DNA of 64,000 bases from Chondrus crispus (lineage: Eukaryota; Rhodophyta; Florideophyceae; Gigartinales; Gigartinaceae). The notes under the pieces are model-generated. The model ran no database searches and was not told where the DNA came from. It was given only the letters and a program-made list of their open reading frames with translations. The position numbers were made by a program, and so were the translations under genes. The first letter of the stretch is position 1. The number at the start of each line of letters is the position of its first letter. Positions 50,494-61,155 of the stretch are shown here, piece after piece. The stretch lies in the NCBI RefSeq assembly GCF_000350225.1, contig NW_005179024.1, positions 62,001 to 126,000 of the forward strand, in the 5' to 3' direction.

Positions 50494-52860
50494 TTGCGCC
50501 TGGCGGAATATGAGTTCGACGTGACTTACGTGAAGGGTATCAAGAATTGTCTTGCCGACGCGTTAAGTCGTATGCCCTCCACGGGGGGTACCACCGTCCC
50601 AATTGACGAGGAGATTCCATGTTACTCCGTCACAGATTTGGAGGATGATACTCTGAACACAGAGAATAAGTTCGACGACACAGATGTCGATACCACGGCC
50701 GGCTGTTACGCTTTGGAACCCCCGGCCTCACTTGCCGCATTAACACACCACGATTTCTCGCGTGAACAAGCCTCCGACCCCTTGTGCAGGGAGGTGGCTT
50801 CCCGTCTCACGAAGGGGGAGGGTTCCGCCCAACTTCGTTTGTCACGGTTCTTTGTCAATTCAGAAGGTTTAATCTGTCGGAAAGCCCACCTTGATGGTGT
50901 TGAACAGATAGTTGTACCAACAACCCTCCGCGAGAAGGTGTTGCATTTGTCCCATTACCCCGCTACCTCAGGTCACCCTGGAGGCCGGCGTCTGTTTTAC
51001 ACGCTCAGGCAGCGGTATTATTGGCCGAGCATGTCGGTCGATGCTTACTCCACAGTACGGATGTGCCCCGATTGTGCCAAGGCCCGCATTAAGTCGCGTA
51101 AACACAACTCGGAGTTGAAGACCTTCCCTCCATCAGGCCCCTTGGAGTATATCGCAATTGATATCCTTGGAGAACTTCCCCGAACACCAAGAGGGAACCG
51201 CTACCTCTTGCTGATGACGGATCGTTACTCCAAGTTAACCCGTACAGTACCTTTACGGAAGATCACCGCCGAAACCGTTGCACAGGCGTTCATATCACAC
51301 TGGGTATTCGTTTACGGAGCCCCAGTGAAACTCCTCTCTGATAATGGGAGCCAGTTCACCTCAAGGTTCTTCCTTGCAGTGTGCAAAATCCTCTCGATTG
51401 AGAGTGTGTTCACGACAGCATATCACCCCCAGACAAATGGGCAGGTGGAGAGATTCAACAGAACGTTGGTCTCAACCCTCCGGCACTACCTCGCCGATAA
51501 GCAACGTGACTGGGATCTCTACACGGATGCCCTCACCTACGGCTACAACTGCACTGTGAACAGGATGATCGGCATGAAGCCTTTTGACCTGGTGTTATCC
51601 CGGACCCCGAGTCCGTTGTCTCTACAACAAACCCCGTTGTTGGATCCTTCCGCCTCACGGGCGCAATTCAAGTTCCGCTTCCTAGCGTGGCTACGCAGCC
51701 TGATGGCGACAGCCAGCAAAAATCTGCTGGCCGGCCAGAGCCGATACAAACGCGATTTTGACAAACGGATACGGAACCCCACCCCGGAATATGAGGTGGG
51801 AGACCAAGTCCTCGTCAATCGAGAAGCAGCTCTACGTTCAGAGGAGAAAACCGACAAGGATCGGGTCAACAACAAGCTCGCACCACGCACTGAGGGTCCG
51901 TTCCCAGTAGTAGAGGTGGATGACCACACCGTCACAGTCCTTCGAGGGACAGGACTGAAAGACAGGATCTCTCGTGACAGAGTAGTCAAGTCTCCACCAT
52001 TGCATGGCAATGTGGAGGATACCACGCCCATGCCGACGGACTCTCGCGACGATGAGGCCAACTCTCCGCCCGCGGAAACACCGACAGTGGGGGACGATGC
52101 CGCAGGACAAGCCGTTGGCCCACGGCGTGATGACGTCGATCATAAGGGTACGACGCCCACCCCGGCGCTCGCAACCGCGCGCGCGCCGGGTCTGATGGAC
52201 GCTATAAGGAAGGGCGCTTCGGAGCTCGTCATATCGCGACTCGCCTACGGCCCCCCTCAGGAGGAGGAAAAGGGCTCTTCAGGGAGGAAAGAGACCACGA
52301 CCCCTCAAGGGAAAGAGTGGCGTCATACGGAAAGAACTCTGGGGCTCCCCGTGCCCACAGTGCCCCAAACATTAGCGATATGGCTCGTACGGATCATCGC
52401 GCAGCCACTCCCGAGGACATGTGGCCAGCAAGCACGAGGACCAGCGGCCTCCCGGGAAATATCCGGGATAAAGTACGGCCCCTGGTGGCGGATTCCCCCT
52501 CGCGCGAGATTTCGGACACGCAAAAAATCTCACCGACGAGATCCACAGTGCAACAAGCACTCGCCGAAGCCCTGCCGTCATTCGCTGCGAGGTGTATGTT
52601 CAAACCTGACGCCTTTGGTCCGCTGCCCGTTGGTTCGAAACCGCCGCCCTCAGGGAAGCCGTCATCACCCCCGTCAACCCCTCCTGGAGTCGTACCCACC
52701 GAGTATGTCGTGGAATCGCTCTCCGGCTACTCCCCGGGAACGGACGGTATCCCCCATTTCGCGTCCACCAGTACGGGTATTCTACGGACGACGACACCTG
52801 GGAGCCGGCCCATCACGTGGATTATAACACGGTCGTTCGTTACTGTCGCCGAAAACGCTT
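50494..52860 (+). pseudogene. pol: Ty3 element 3 integrase with frameshifted chromodomain
   Basis: The long open frame (to 52827) has an HHCC finger (LSHYPATSGHPGG, MCPDCAKARIK). Its DDE core shows AIDILGELPRTPRGNRYLLL, LLSDNGSQFTSRFF and TAYHPQTNGQVERFNRTL. A GPY/F-like region (NKLAPRTEGPFPVVEVDDHT) ends near 52000. Downstream coding sense moves to other frames. EYVVESLSGYSP is read in a second frame (about 52700), and YGYSTDDDTWEPAHHVDYN in a third (about 52770-52830), ending TGA at about 52863. Together these two pieces are a chromodomain broken by shifts. The last 250 or so residues of the open frame are therefore not genuine. Confidence 0.87.
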
Positions 52861-52999
52861 ATGAATACCCGCCCGTTCCCTGTGGGACCGGCCCGACAGC
52901 GTGGGCATACAACACTGACCGCTACTTTCCGAGGATCTACGGCCCCCTCCCCGGTACGCTCATCCCCAAGCAAAGGGGTGCCGACTGCCTCGCCAAGCA

Positions 53000-53690
53000 T
53001 TTCCAATGCTGATCAAGTAAGTTACTCGAGAAACGAGGACCTCGAACTCGCAGGTCGAGGATTATCCGCGCACACACTCGTCACCAGAGAGTCTCTTACT
53101 CGCATGTCGAGAGCGGTCAACTAATAAGCTCGATGACGAGAGGACCTTCAGCATGCACAATGCGGGTCAATTATTTTACTCGACAAACGAGGGTCTCGAA
53201 CTCGCATATCGAGGATGGTCAAACAATTTACTCGTCAACAGAGGTTCCCCAAAGTCGTTTGAACGAGAATGTTGCTTATTACCTCGCCAAACGCGAGAAG
53301 GGGTACAGCTCGCATAATCGAAGCTGGTCAAGGAATGACTTCGCTCACCACAGATCTCAAATTCGTTTGACCGAGGAGGTTACTATTTTACTCGACAAGG
53401 CGAGCGTGTACAGCTCGCCTATCCGACGTTGGACAATTAGGAACTCGCTAATCAAGGATCAGAAGCTAGCTTGACCGAGGATGTTACTTATTACCTCGAC
53501 AAACGCGAGAAGTCTACAGCTCGCATAATCGAAGCTGGTCCATTAATGAACTCGTTCACCGCTAATCTCAAACTCGTTTGACCGAGGGGTTTTATTATTA
53601 TTTTACTCGACAAGGCGAGCATGTACAGCTCGCATATCCGACGCTGGTCAACTAAGAAACTTGAGACCCGAGGACTCTCACTCGCAGGTC
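53000..53690. repeat. alternating two-monomer tandem repeat downstream of element 3 pol
   Basis: The word (G/C)TACAGCTCGC recurs at about 53303, 53409, 53514 and 53623, spacing 105-109 bp. Two monomer types alternate: A with CTCG(A/C)CAAACGCGAG and ATAATCGAAGCTGGTC, B with CTCGACAAGGCGAG and ATCCGACG. The higher-order period is therefore about 211 bp. Each monomer holds a CTCG...CGAG mini-hairpin. More decayed copies extend left to about 53020. Confidence 0.7.
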
Positions 53691-53747
53691 CGAGGTGTAT
53701 CGAGGCGCGACCGCCGACCAGCCGGTTGGTCGACGTCCCACACCGGA

Positions 53748-55409
53748 CTACTTCTCTTCCTCGTAGCCTTCGAGTTCCTCCTCCGGGATCACCTCGCGGG
53801 GTCCACCAGGAGTCACTACTTCCTCCCCTTCTCCTCCTGCGGGAGTCGACTTCTCCGCTCCGACGCTTCGGTCGGGCTCCTCCCCCGTCTCCGGGCGGAG
53901 GGCTACCTCCGTCGGAAGAGGTTCGGACGGGGGCACACTAGCGCGACCCACCACCTTGGTTACCTCCACGGAGTCCGCGTCCGCAACCAGCCGTCTCACT
54001 TTCGCCACCATCAGAGGATGGCGAAGTAACGCGAACAACTTCGCGTCAGACAACTCAAGCAGATCGCACCCGGTCTCCTCCGCTTGCGCTACCGACGGCA
54101 CGACAGCTGCACCTTCGGCCATCACGACATCGGTCGTCGTACTGCACTCGCCATGTTTCGCCCTCACGCGGGCGGGTTCAGGCGTGCAGTGGCCCGGATC
54201 GCCCTCGGCTGCTTCCTCACGCGGTCGCCCGCGTGCGTTTTCTCCACCAACCCCGGAGGTGGTCTCCGGTCGGCCCAACAGCAGGTCGGACTGGGTGACG
54301 TTCAACGTACCGGCTTCAATGCGCATCCAGTTCCCCGTCAGCGGCGTACCGGCATCAAACCGCCGCCCGGGCGAGTGATTCCTCACGCGGGGATTGTCGA
54401 AGTGATGCCCTTGACTATAAGAAACCCGAGGCCAGTCAACGCTATCATGGAGATCTAGCAGCGCGTGAAGTCGACCCTGCAGAAAGGCGGTCCCCAACAC
54501 CCTCGTCAAATCGAGACACCGCAGCCACGCCACAACGGCTGTCGGGAGCACATATAAGCGCCCATCATACGTGGACCAGATGAAGCGCTTCGCAATGATA
54601 GCAAGCAATTCACTCAGAAACACCATCCACTTGGGTGATTGGGGATCTTCCATCATGCCTAGACCGTAGTACACCAGGCATGGTGGAAGCTCAGCAATGA
54701 AGTCCGCCGGGACTTCATACTGGTCGAACCACGTCGGTAGATCTGGATACCGCGTGCGCAACGTCACTCGCTCGAACGAGGTTACCTCTACCCACTCGTA
54801 GGCGATGAAAACCCCCATGCGGTTCCTCATACGACGCTCAAACTTGAGCTTCCAATGCATGGCGGGGTTCTTCCGCCTCTCCAATTCGACGGCATACCCG
54901 GCCGGCAACAACGGCGCGTCCCACGCCATCATCGACACGGATGGTTCCTCCTCCCTTTCGCGGAGTCCTCCCATAGTATGCCGCAAATTGGCAACATACC
55001 CACGGTCGGCCTGCTCACGGTACGCCCACGTGTCTAAGTTCCACCCCCGGGGGACTAGCCGATCGCACAGGGTACGACGGATGCGCTGTCGAAGGAAACT
55101 TACGAACGCTTCTTGCGATTCGGCATCCGTCCGCCTGAACTCGGGGTGTAGTAACTCATTCGCTACGACCAATCGATGGCTGAAGTCTCTGGAAAACACA
55201 GCCTGTAAGCTGAGGCCACCCGGGAGCTCGCCCGTTGCAGTGGCGTAGGTACGGATCAAGTCCGGGTCCCGCAACCCTTCCGCCGAAAGGAACGGTGCCT
55301 TCTCGAATAACAAAGGGGCGTCGGCCATGCTCCGTCCCCATAACTCGCTCGCGCGAGGCCAACGTCCGCCGTCGTGGCCGTACCTCCCCGCGAACATTGC
55401 CCCGTGCAT
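53748..55409 (-). CDS. ORFX of Ty3 element 3, antisense to pol
   Basis: 553 residues, ATG at 55409, no internal stop. The first 330 residues look globular: RDPDLIRTYATATGELPGGL, AFVSFLRQRIRRTLCDRLVP, MHWKLKFERRMRNRMGVFIA, MVFLSELLAIIAKRFIWST, AWLRCLDLTRVLGTAFLQG, DSVDWPRVSYSQG. The rest is low-complexity and acidic, ending EEELEGYEEEK. Position and orientation match ORFX of element 2. A stretch aligns by eye, with the pattern L.R.(V/L)(E/D)(V/L)...L...F...AL...(L/V)DW in both. Similarity is weak. The product is unknown; it could be an accessory protein of the element. It is the only full-length unbroken accessory ORF here. Confidence 0.68.
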   Translation of the reverse strand: MHGAMFAGRYGHDGGRWPRASELWGRSMADAPLLFEKAPFLSAEGLRDPDLIRTYATATGELPGGLSLQAVFSRDFSHRLVVANELLHPEFRRTDAESQEAFVSFLRQRIRRTLCDRLVPRGWNLDTWAYREQADRGYVANLRHTMGGLREREEEPSVSMMAWDAPLLPAGYAVELERRKNPAMHWKLKFERRMRNRMGVFIAYEWVEVTSFERVTLRTRYPDLPTWFDQYEVPADFIAELPPCLVYYGLGMMEDPQSPKWMVFLSELLAIIAKRFIWSTYDGRLYVLPTAVVAWLRCLDLTRVLGTAFLQGRLHALLDLHDSVDWPRVSYSQGHHFDNPRVRNHSPGRRFDAGTPLTGNWMRIEAGTLNVTQSDLLLGRPETTSGVGGENARGRPREEAAEGDPGHCTPEPARVRAKHGECSTTTDVVMAEGAAVVPSVAQAEETGCDLLELSDAKLFALLRHPLMVAKVRRLVADADSVEVTKVVGRASVPPSEPLPTEVALRPETGEEPDRSVGAEKSTPAGGEGEEVVTPGGPREVIPEEELEGYEEEK

Positions 55410-55613
55410 CGTACCGCGCTCAACTTACGGTCCGCCGATCCGTTCACCCTCGCCCAGCCGAGTTCCCACCGTGCCGTGCACGATCAAGTCGGGACACAAC
55501 TCGGGGTACTGTACGCGTAATTACATGTCTCGGACAGGACCCAGGAATCGACGCATCTCATTTTGGAGGCTCTTCTCGAAAGCGGCCATCGAACTCACCG
55601 CTGACAGACGCCG

Positions 55614-56315
55614 TGACTAGTCGAAGACTCACAGATTACGAAGCTTTCAAAGCTTTTGCTGGTACCAATTCGGGCAGTGCGAGCGCAGGGACCAAGAATG
55701 CTGGGACGTTTAGGGTGTACCCTGCCCAAGTTCGTCGTCAGCTACCATTTACGTCAGAAAATCTCGAGCCGCACCCCTGCATTGAGACGGCCTCCGGGGA
55801 GTATGTCATAGAGTTATTGCGTGAGCTACACGATATGGCGAAAGAAAAATGTCTCATGTGTTTTGCTGCGAGCTGGGTAAGAGCCAAACACTTGAAATCG
55901 AAATCGTGTCCTTGGTTTCTCGCGCGATGTCTGCGGTGTTATCCCAGAGCCCACAGCCTTAAACATTGTTCCAAGAATACGAAGATTGTGGGCCCCTGTT
56001 TGGATGTGGCATGAATAATTGCAAGAACTATTCAATTCATACAGGAGGGTTTGCCATGGGGTTGAAATGCAAACTACAGACCATTGCGAAGATATGTTGG
56101 GCAATATGAGACCGTCCATCAATAAGGGATTCAATTGCGAAGAATTTCTTTACTACTGAGACTGAGAGAAAGTATAACTCTCTCCTCAATCACACAAGTG
56201 CGCAAGCCATACACGGGCTCTTCTATAAAGCTTTAACAGAATCTTCCCATTCAGTTCCCATGCGCGTTCGAATTGGTCTTTCCTGGGCGTTTGAGAAGGG
56301 AATAATTGAAAAATA
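55614..56315 (+). pseudogene. C-terminal fragment of a second RecQ-like helicase
   Basis: Reads in two frames with a shift near 55990 and a stop at about 56107. The Cys/His tail of the helicase at 8809-11202 is recognisable: KCLMCFAASW, WFLARCLRCYPRAHSLKHC, then KIVG followed in the shifted frame by FGCGMNNCKNY. It finishes with IGLSWAFEKGIIEK, parallel to the end LSLSWALQ of the first copy. The helicase motifs themselves are absent; upstream sequence belongs to Ty3 element 3. Confidence 0.62.
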
Positions 56316-56576
56316 AAGAACGAACAAATAGGCTTCCAGTTTGGACTGCTGCTTTCCTTCAAACTATAGATTCCATCAAATGTTCAAACCTTCAGAGACA
56401 TTTATACACGAACTTATGCTCCAAGCCATACAACAGTGCTTATACAGTCAACACATTTGACAATGGTCCGGAGTCAGGGCTGCTGCTGCTGCTCAGCCCC
56501 ACGTCCATACGACGCGATCTGAAAACATTACACAACCAGCCATTACTACAGTAGATGGCCTGACCGCTACCATCAT

Positions 56577-56772
56577 CGTGCGCATTGGGACGCAGTTGGT
56601 CTAATATGAGGGCCTGCCACTAAATCTGCCTGCTGCAGTATGGCCCCCAGCACGAACATTAAATTGCGACGCCATATGACGTAGTTTGTACGTGCGCATT
56701 GGGACGCAGTGGGTCTAATATGAGGCCCTGCCACTAAATCTGCCTGCTGTAATATGGCCCCCAGCACGATAC
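56577..56772 (+). repeat. two copies of a 79-bp unit, period 114 bp
   Basis: CGTGCGCATTGGGACGCAG starts at 56577 and 56691, followed in both by GGTCTAATATGAGG and GGCCCCCAGCACGA. The second copy runs directly into the terminal word of the dispersed repeat at 56766. Confidence 0.8.
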
Positions 56773-57200
56773 GTTTTGGGCATCTGACAAGGTTGCCAGA
56801 CGCCGGACACGGTACGTGATAAAATATGAGGTTAAAAATATTGCCTGTGCGCCGCGCCTATAATCGCACAGGGCAAAAATTAAATTTTGCGCACTGACAT
56901 TTTATTGGCTGTGCGCCGCCGTTGGCAAATTTGGGCCAGAAATGGGCGACAGCAATGTGGCGAATCCAGCCCGTATGACGGTACCGCCGTGTAAATCGGC
57001 CTAAAACGTATCGTCCCACCGGAAAATTGGCGCCGTCAAAATCACCCAGAACGATACGTTTTGAGCCATATACCGTAGTCAGTACCAAAATCGCACACAC
57101 GACGATTGAGGCCCGGACGATATGTTTTTTGTCATTACGTATCGATCCTGACATATGCCCAAAACGTATCGTCCTGCGGGAACTGACGACGGAACTACAC
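56766..57200 (+). repeat. dispersed repeat copy 2, with 18-bp perfect inverted ends (MITE-like)
   Basis: ACGATACGTTTTGGGCAT at 56766-56783 is exactly complementary to 57155-57172. The interior is shared with 12083-12467. Homology runs about 30 bp past the right inverted end in both copies, so the true boundaries of the family are uncertain. No coding capacity. Confidence 0.65.
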
Positions 57201-58285
57201 ATAGAACGGCTCCATCATGCGCTGAGGTGTCTTCTTCTTGCAACCATTCGGCTGACAGACTCTTTGAGTATGCTTGTTGTGAGAAACTTCATGGTTTGTG
57301 CTTGCATAATACTCGAATCCCCTGCATATCATTCCGTGGAAAGGCTCCCTTATCGCCACGCAGATGCTGATGATGCCAGTCCTATTTTGGCCGCTCTCCA
57401 ATATTCCGTCGGGGCCGTCGCCGTGCATGATGTCTGGTACATCCGTGACAAGTTTCGCCAAGAAGACTAAAAGAGTCTCCGTGAGGCGGAAACGGAGAGA
57501 CTTTTTGCCTCCGTTTCTCCGGAAGAGAACTCCGCAGCAGTGTTCATTCGAAATACTCTGAATATGGTTATGGGGATTCTAAAGAGGGAGGAATCACGAC
57601 CCAATTTCGAGCATTGTACTGTTCATCAACATTGCGGGGCCGTCAACTACAACCACTTATCGATGGCGACGTTGGAAAAGATTGTTTCAACACAACATAA
57701 ATCCTTCGATAAGATGTTCTACGAAGAACTGCTTCTTGGTGCCTCACTCCCAGCCACATTCAACACCGCCATTTCTTCTCTGCTAGATAAGCCCTCTAAC
57801 CGTTCTTCGGGGTTTTCTTTCATGAACAATGGAGAACGTCAGTGCGACTGGGTGCAAGCGAACCCCGAGTTCGTATTGGGCGTTCTCCAAAAACCGGGTC
57901 CCCAGAAGTTACACAAGACACCATGCATTAGTAATGTTGTAGCTTCTCCCGGCGTCGTCAAAGTTGCGGGGATACCCATGGGCAAGTCACGAGTAGAGAA
58001 ATTTCTCAAGTTTTCCGAGAAGCTTCAATATTGCTTGCTTATTTCCATGCACTTCTCTTCCGGGTCCCTAGCTCGCGCAACCGAGATAAGATCCCTTCCC
58101 TTCGCTTGCATAACGATGTCCACTCGATTCGAAACATGTTCATCTCCCAAGACGGAGAGGTCGTGATCAACCCGACCTACACCAAGGCACATTCGTTATG
58201 CGGGTTTAGCAGGGCTGTGTATCGTTTCCCTGATAAGGAAACCGCCCTTCGCCTTCTGCAGTACTACGTCTTCATTCGCCCCCTG
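57201..58285 (+). pseudogene. N-terminal part of a RecQ-like helicase-family protein
   Basis: Mostly one frame from about 57340, with a TAA at 57468 and a shift near 58080. Readable parts are FIRNTLNMVMGILKREESRP, LLGASLPATFNTAISSLLDK, then SLARATEIRSLPF and, in the shifted frame, RNMFISQDGEVVINPTYTKA and VYRFPDKETALRLLQYYVFI. A RATE(I/L) motif followed by RN(L/M)F, a hydrophobic strand and a YY(L/V)..(I/V)xP end precedes the helicase in fungal telomere-linked RecQ-type proteins, as I recall. Sense ends abruptly at 58285, where NB-ARC coding starts on the other strand. Located downstream of a helicase C-terminus in the same direction. Confidence 0.48.
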
Positions 58286-58881
58286 GAATGTGCAATGATT
58301 GAATCATTGAATCCTGCTACATTCAGAGCCAATGGTAGTCCCGCACACATGGCAAGAATCTCCCCAAACGCCTCTCTCGATATTGGATCTTCTACTTCAT
58401 CACGCGATGCCTCACTCGCATGAATCAGCATGTCGTACGCATTGCGCCCTTCTCTCGCCTCAAACTTAACTTGCTCCCCCAGATCTATGAGCGTCGGATC
58501 CCTTGTAGAGTACAAAACCCTGCTCGCAGGCTCACCATTTCGCACTGCCGTGCTGGCAAGGCTGGACAGTTTTAGCAGAATCCCCTCGTCATTGCTGTTG
58601 CGCGACCAGACATCATCGAAGATGAACAGACGTCGACGACCTGAAAACCAAGCTTGATCCCCTGTTAGCACCTCTTCCACCTCGGCCAGATTGGACAGCT
58701 TGTCCCCTTCTTCACGTCCTCTAGAGATGCAGACAGCATGGCAGAACCGTTGCTTCAGCTCTGCCTCTCTGGCGTCTTGCCTTAGAGTCGAAAAATACCC
58801 CCCCGTTCGTAAAGCGCGTGTGTAGTGCCTCATCTCCTTCTGGCTCCATCCACGACGTAGGAACACCCGTCGTAGAGTCAT
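58285..58881 (-). pseudogene. NB-ARC (STAND ATPase) fragment
   Basis: About 199 residues in an open frame. Landmarks are the Walker B/kinase-2 motif RLFIFDDVWSR, the RNBS-B-like RVLYSTRDPTLI and CAGLPLALNVAG, the GLPL motif. These are typical of NLR-type and other NB-ARC signalling ATPases. The P-loop should lie just upstream (about 58880-58960). There LTIQGKAEEE can be read in another frame, so the P-loop Gly-Lys-Thr is lost or shifted. The C-terminal sensor repeats are cut at 58285 by the helicase-family sequence. Confidence 0.72.
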
Positions 58882-59067
58882 GTTCTCCTACGTCTCTTAG
58901 CTCCTCCTCGGCCTTGCCCTGAATGGTGAGAATCCCGCGACGCGGGAGTCGGCCGTAACCTTGTCAAAGGCGGAATTGATCTCGAAGATCATCGCCTCTT
59001 CAATGTCCTCCTTAGACTTCTCATAGACTTGCTGAAGGACCTCCGCGGTGCGGGGTCGTGTCCCTAA

Positions 59068-59425
59068 TGTCTCAAAAATAAAATAAAATAGAACAACACA
59101 AAAGCAATCACAAATAAAACAAAAACGAGACCGAACAGATATGAAGGTAAGAGTGAAGGAGGTGGACTATCCAGTCTATGTCCCTGTTCTTCCAGCGTTC
59201 TTTTCTCGCTTGGCACATCGTTACGCGACTTCCGACCTGAGTATCTCATCACAACGCTCAACCTACTCGTGCGCGCGCTGCGTCTACTTGCGGGTTAGCT
59301 GTCTGAAGGCCCCTCACCTGGTTCGTTCCATCTCATCATTCTCCTTTTCTCGACCCTCAGGTCGGCTCGCTATGCCCCGCGCGGATTATCGCACTGACAC
59401 TGACATGTGAAATTCTTGGTTACCA
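59068..59425 (-). repeat. 3' flank of Ty3 element 4, possible LTR
   Basis: Sequence between the integrase stop and the NB-ARC region is AT-rich at its left end (AAAATAAAATAAAATAG). It begins TGTCTC on the plus strand after CCTAA. No second copy is in the window and no polypurine tract is clear, so this is only a candidate LTR. Confidence 0.3.
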
Positions 59426-61155
59426 CTATCCTGATTGCGCTTGCGAGATCTGCGCGGGCAAGGATAATCTTTTCCTTCGGAAATACGTGACCGCTGCGCT
59501 GCGGGGCAATTGCTCAATGGGCTCCCACGTCGCGTCCTCGGGCGTATAACCGTACCATTCCACCTTCAGAATTAATTTCTCCCCGTCGTAGCCGTGGTCC
59601 ACGATCTTGTCGATCACATACTCCTGACTCTCAGTTCCTTCTTCCTGCGTGTCCAACTGTCGTTCCCCCTTCCGAAGAGCCAGCGGCTCATCCTCATCTC
59701 TGGACTTTCCGAACTCTCGTAGACCTGGAGGTGTCTCCGCGGTCGGCGTTTGACCGACTGAATTATCCTGGTCCCCTGACGTAGGCGCACGGGTGTGGGA
59801 ACGTTCCTCGTCCTCCGTTGCCTCTCCTTCTTCGTTTAACTTTGGCTCTCCCAGGAACTGTAGCGCTTGACGTAGGCCGGTTATCGGCGCATGGTCCATT
59901 GGGCTTGGGGCTAATTCCACCCTGTCTCGCGATACGCGTTCCTCCTGATCGCCAATGGCAATGACTTCCGTATGTTGATCCGATCTTCTGACCTGATAAG
60001 GCCCTGTAGCGACTTGTGACAGCTTGTGTTTCGGTTCGCTAGCCGTGCCCTGCTCCTTCCGGAGGAACACGTAGGACCCCGGTGGGATCTCGTATTGCGG
60101 TGTTCGAAGGCGTGCGTCGAAATTTCGCTTGTACCGGGCTTGTTCCTTTCGCAAACTCCTACCGGCGCTTCGCATTAGGCTCTCCAACAACGACTGCCAT
60201 TTCAGGTAGTATGCTCGTGACGAGCTGAAGTTCTCCAAAGTTGGTTGCGCTTGTAACGCAATGCTTCTCGGCGCCCGAGCCAACACCAGCTCGAAGGGCG
60301 CAATGTTCGTAGTTCGATGAACTTGTGTGTTGTAGGCGAACGTCACAGCGTCGCTAAATAAGTCCCAGTCCTTGGGATGCTCTCCAACGTATTTTCGCAA
60401 CGCAGAAGTCAGCGTGCGGTTAAATCTCTCAACTTGGCCGTTGGCTTGCGGGTGGTACGTAGTCGTGAACACATTGCGGATGCCGAGAATTCGACAGACG
60501 TTCTGAAAGAACCGGGCCGTGAACTGTGTTCCATTGTCGGACAGCAGCTTGACCGGCGGTCCGTACACGAATACCCAATGGTGAACGAAGGCTTGTGCGA
60601 TGTGCGCAGGTGATATCTTCTTCAACGGTACGGTCCGTACCAGTTTCGAGTATCGATCGCTGATCACGAGAATATACCGATTTCCTCGCTTAGTTGTAAT
60701 TAGCTCGCCGAGGATGTCGATGGCGACAAATTCCAGCGGCGCTTTGGGCGTGAACAGCTTCATTTCCTTCGTGTTTTTTCTTAACTTCACCCTTTCCCGC
60801 GCGCATGCAGCGCAATTCTTCGCGACTGCATAGCAGTCTAGGGCCATCGTAGGCCAATAAAAATATCTTCTCAAAGTCTTGTAAAGTTTCCTGCCTCCCG
60901 GGTGGCCTGCCAATTTTGCGTAGTGGCTCAACCCTAGGACGCCGTCCCTTAACCATTGTGGTATTACCACTTGTACAAACTCTGCCGCGGTACGGCATAG
61001 AGTTCCTTCGAGTTCCTCGGTCTCCGTGCTGAACGTTCTCACCTTTCCGGCGTCCATTTCTTCCTTGATGCGGTTGCAGAAGGGGTCGACGGCTTGCTCG
61101 CGAATGAGCTCCTCCGGAGTGACAGCTTGGAATTGATCGAGGCGATCAGGGGCGG
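59426..61155 (-). pseudogene. pol: Ty3 element 4 integrase with chromodomain
   Basis: About 575 genuine residues. HHCC finger (LSHYAKLAGHPGG, NCAACARERVK). DDE core VAIDILGELITTKRGNRYIL, LLSDNGTQFTARFF, TTYHPQANGQVERFNRTL. GPY/F-like PYQVRRSDQHTEVI. The chromodomain near the end has EYVIDKIVDH, LKVEWYGYTPEDATWEP, LPRSAAVTYF, with all three aromatic-cage positions aromatic (Y, W, Y). The frame is entered by a one-base shift at the G8 run; the first 60 or so codons of the open frame to 61348 are out-of-frame RNase H sequence. Confidence 0.92.

Larger units (their letters stand above)
45459..55500 (+). mobile_element. Ty3/gypsy element 3 (chromodomain type) with antisense ORFX
   Basis: The plus-strand order is 5' LTR (from 45459), gag (45822-48108), protease and RT (48317-50317), RNase H (50167-50478), integrase with a shifted chromodomain (50494-52860), a tandem-repeat block (53000-53690), then ORFX on the opposite strand (55409-53748). 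No polypurine tract or 3' LTR could be found after ORFX; unrelated helicase sequence begins by about 55600, so the right edge is approximate. It interrupts the Hsp110-class gene. Confidence 0.85.

Noticed and set aside
52100..52827. C-terminal 240 codons of the long integrase ORF as a real extension
   Set aside because: Chromodomain sense is found in the other two frames, so this frame is an artefact after shifts.
53000..53690. CRISPR-like array
   Set aside because: Spacing and units are diverged satellites without unique spacers, and the genome is eukaryotic.
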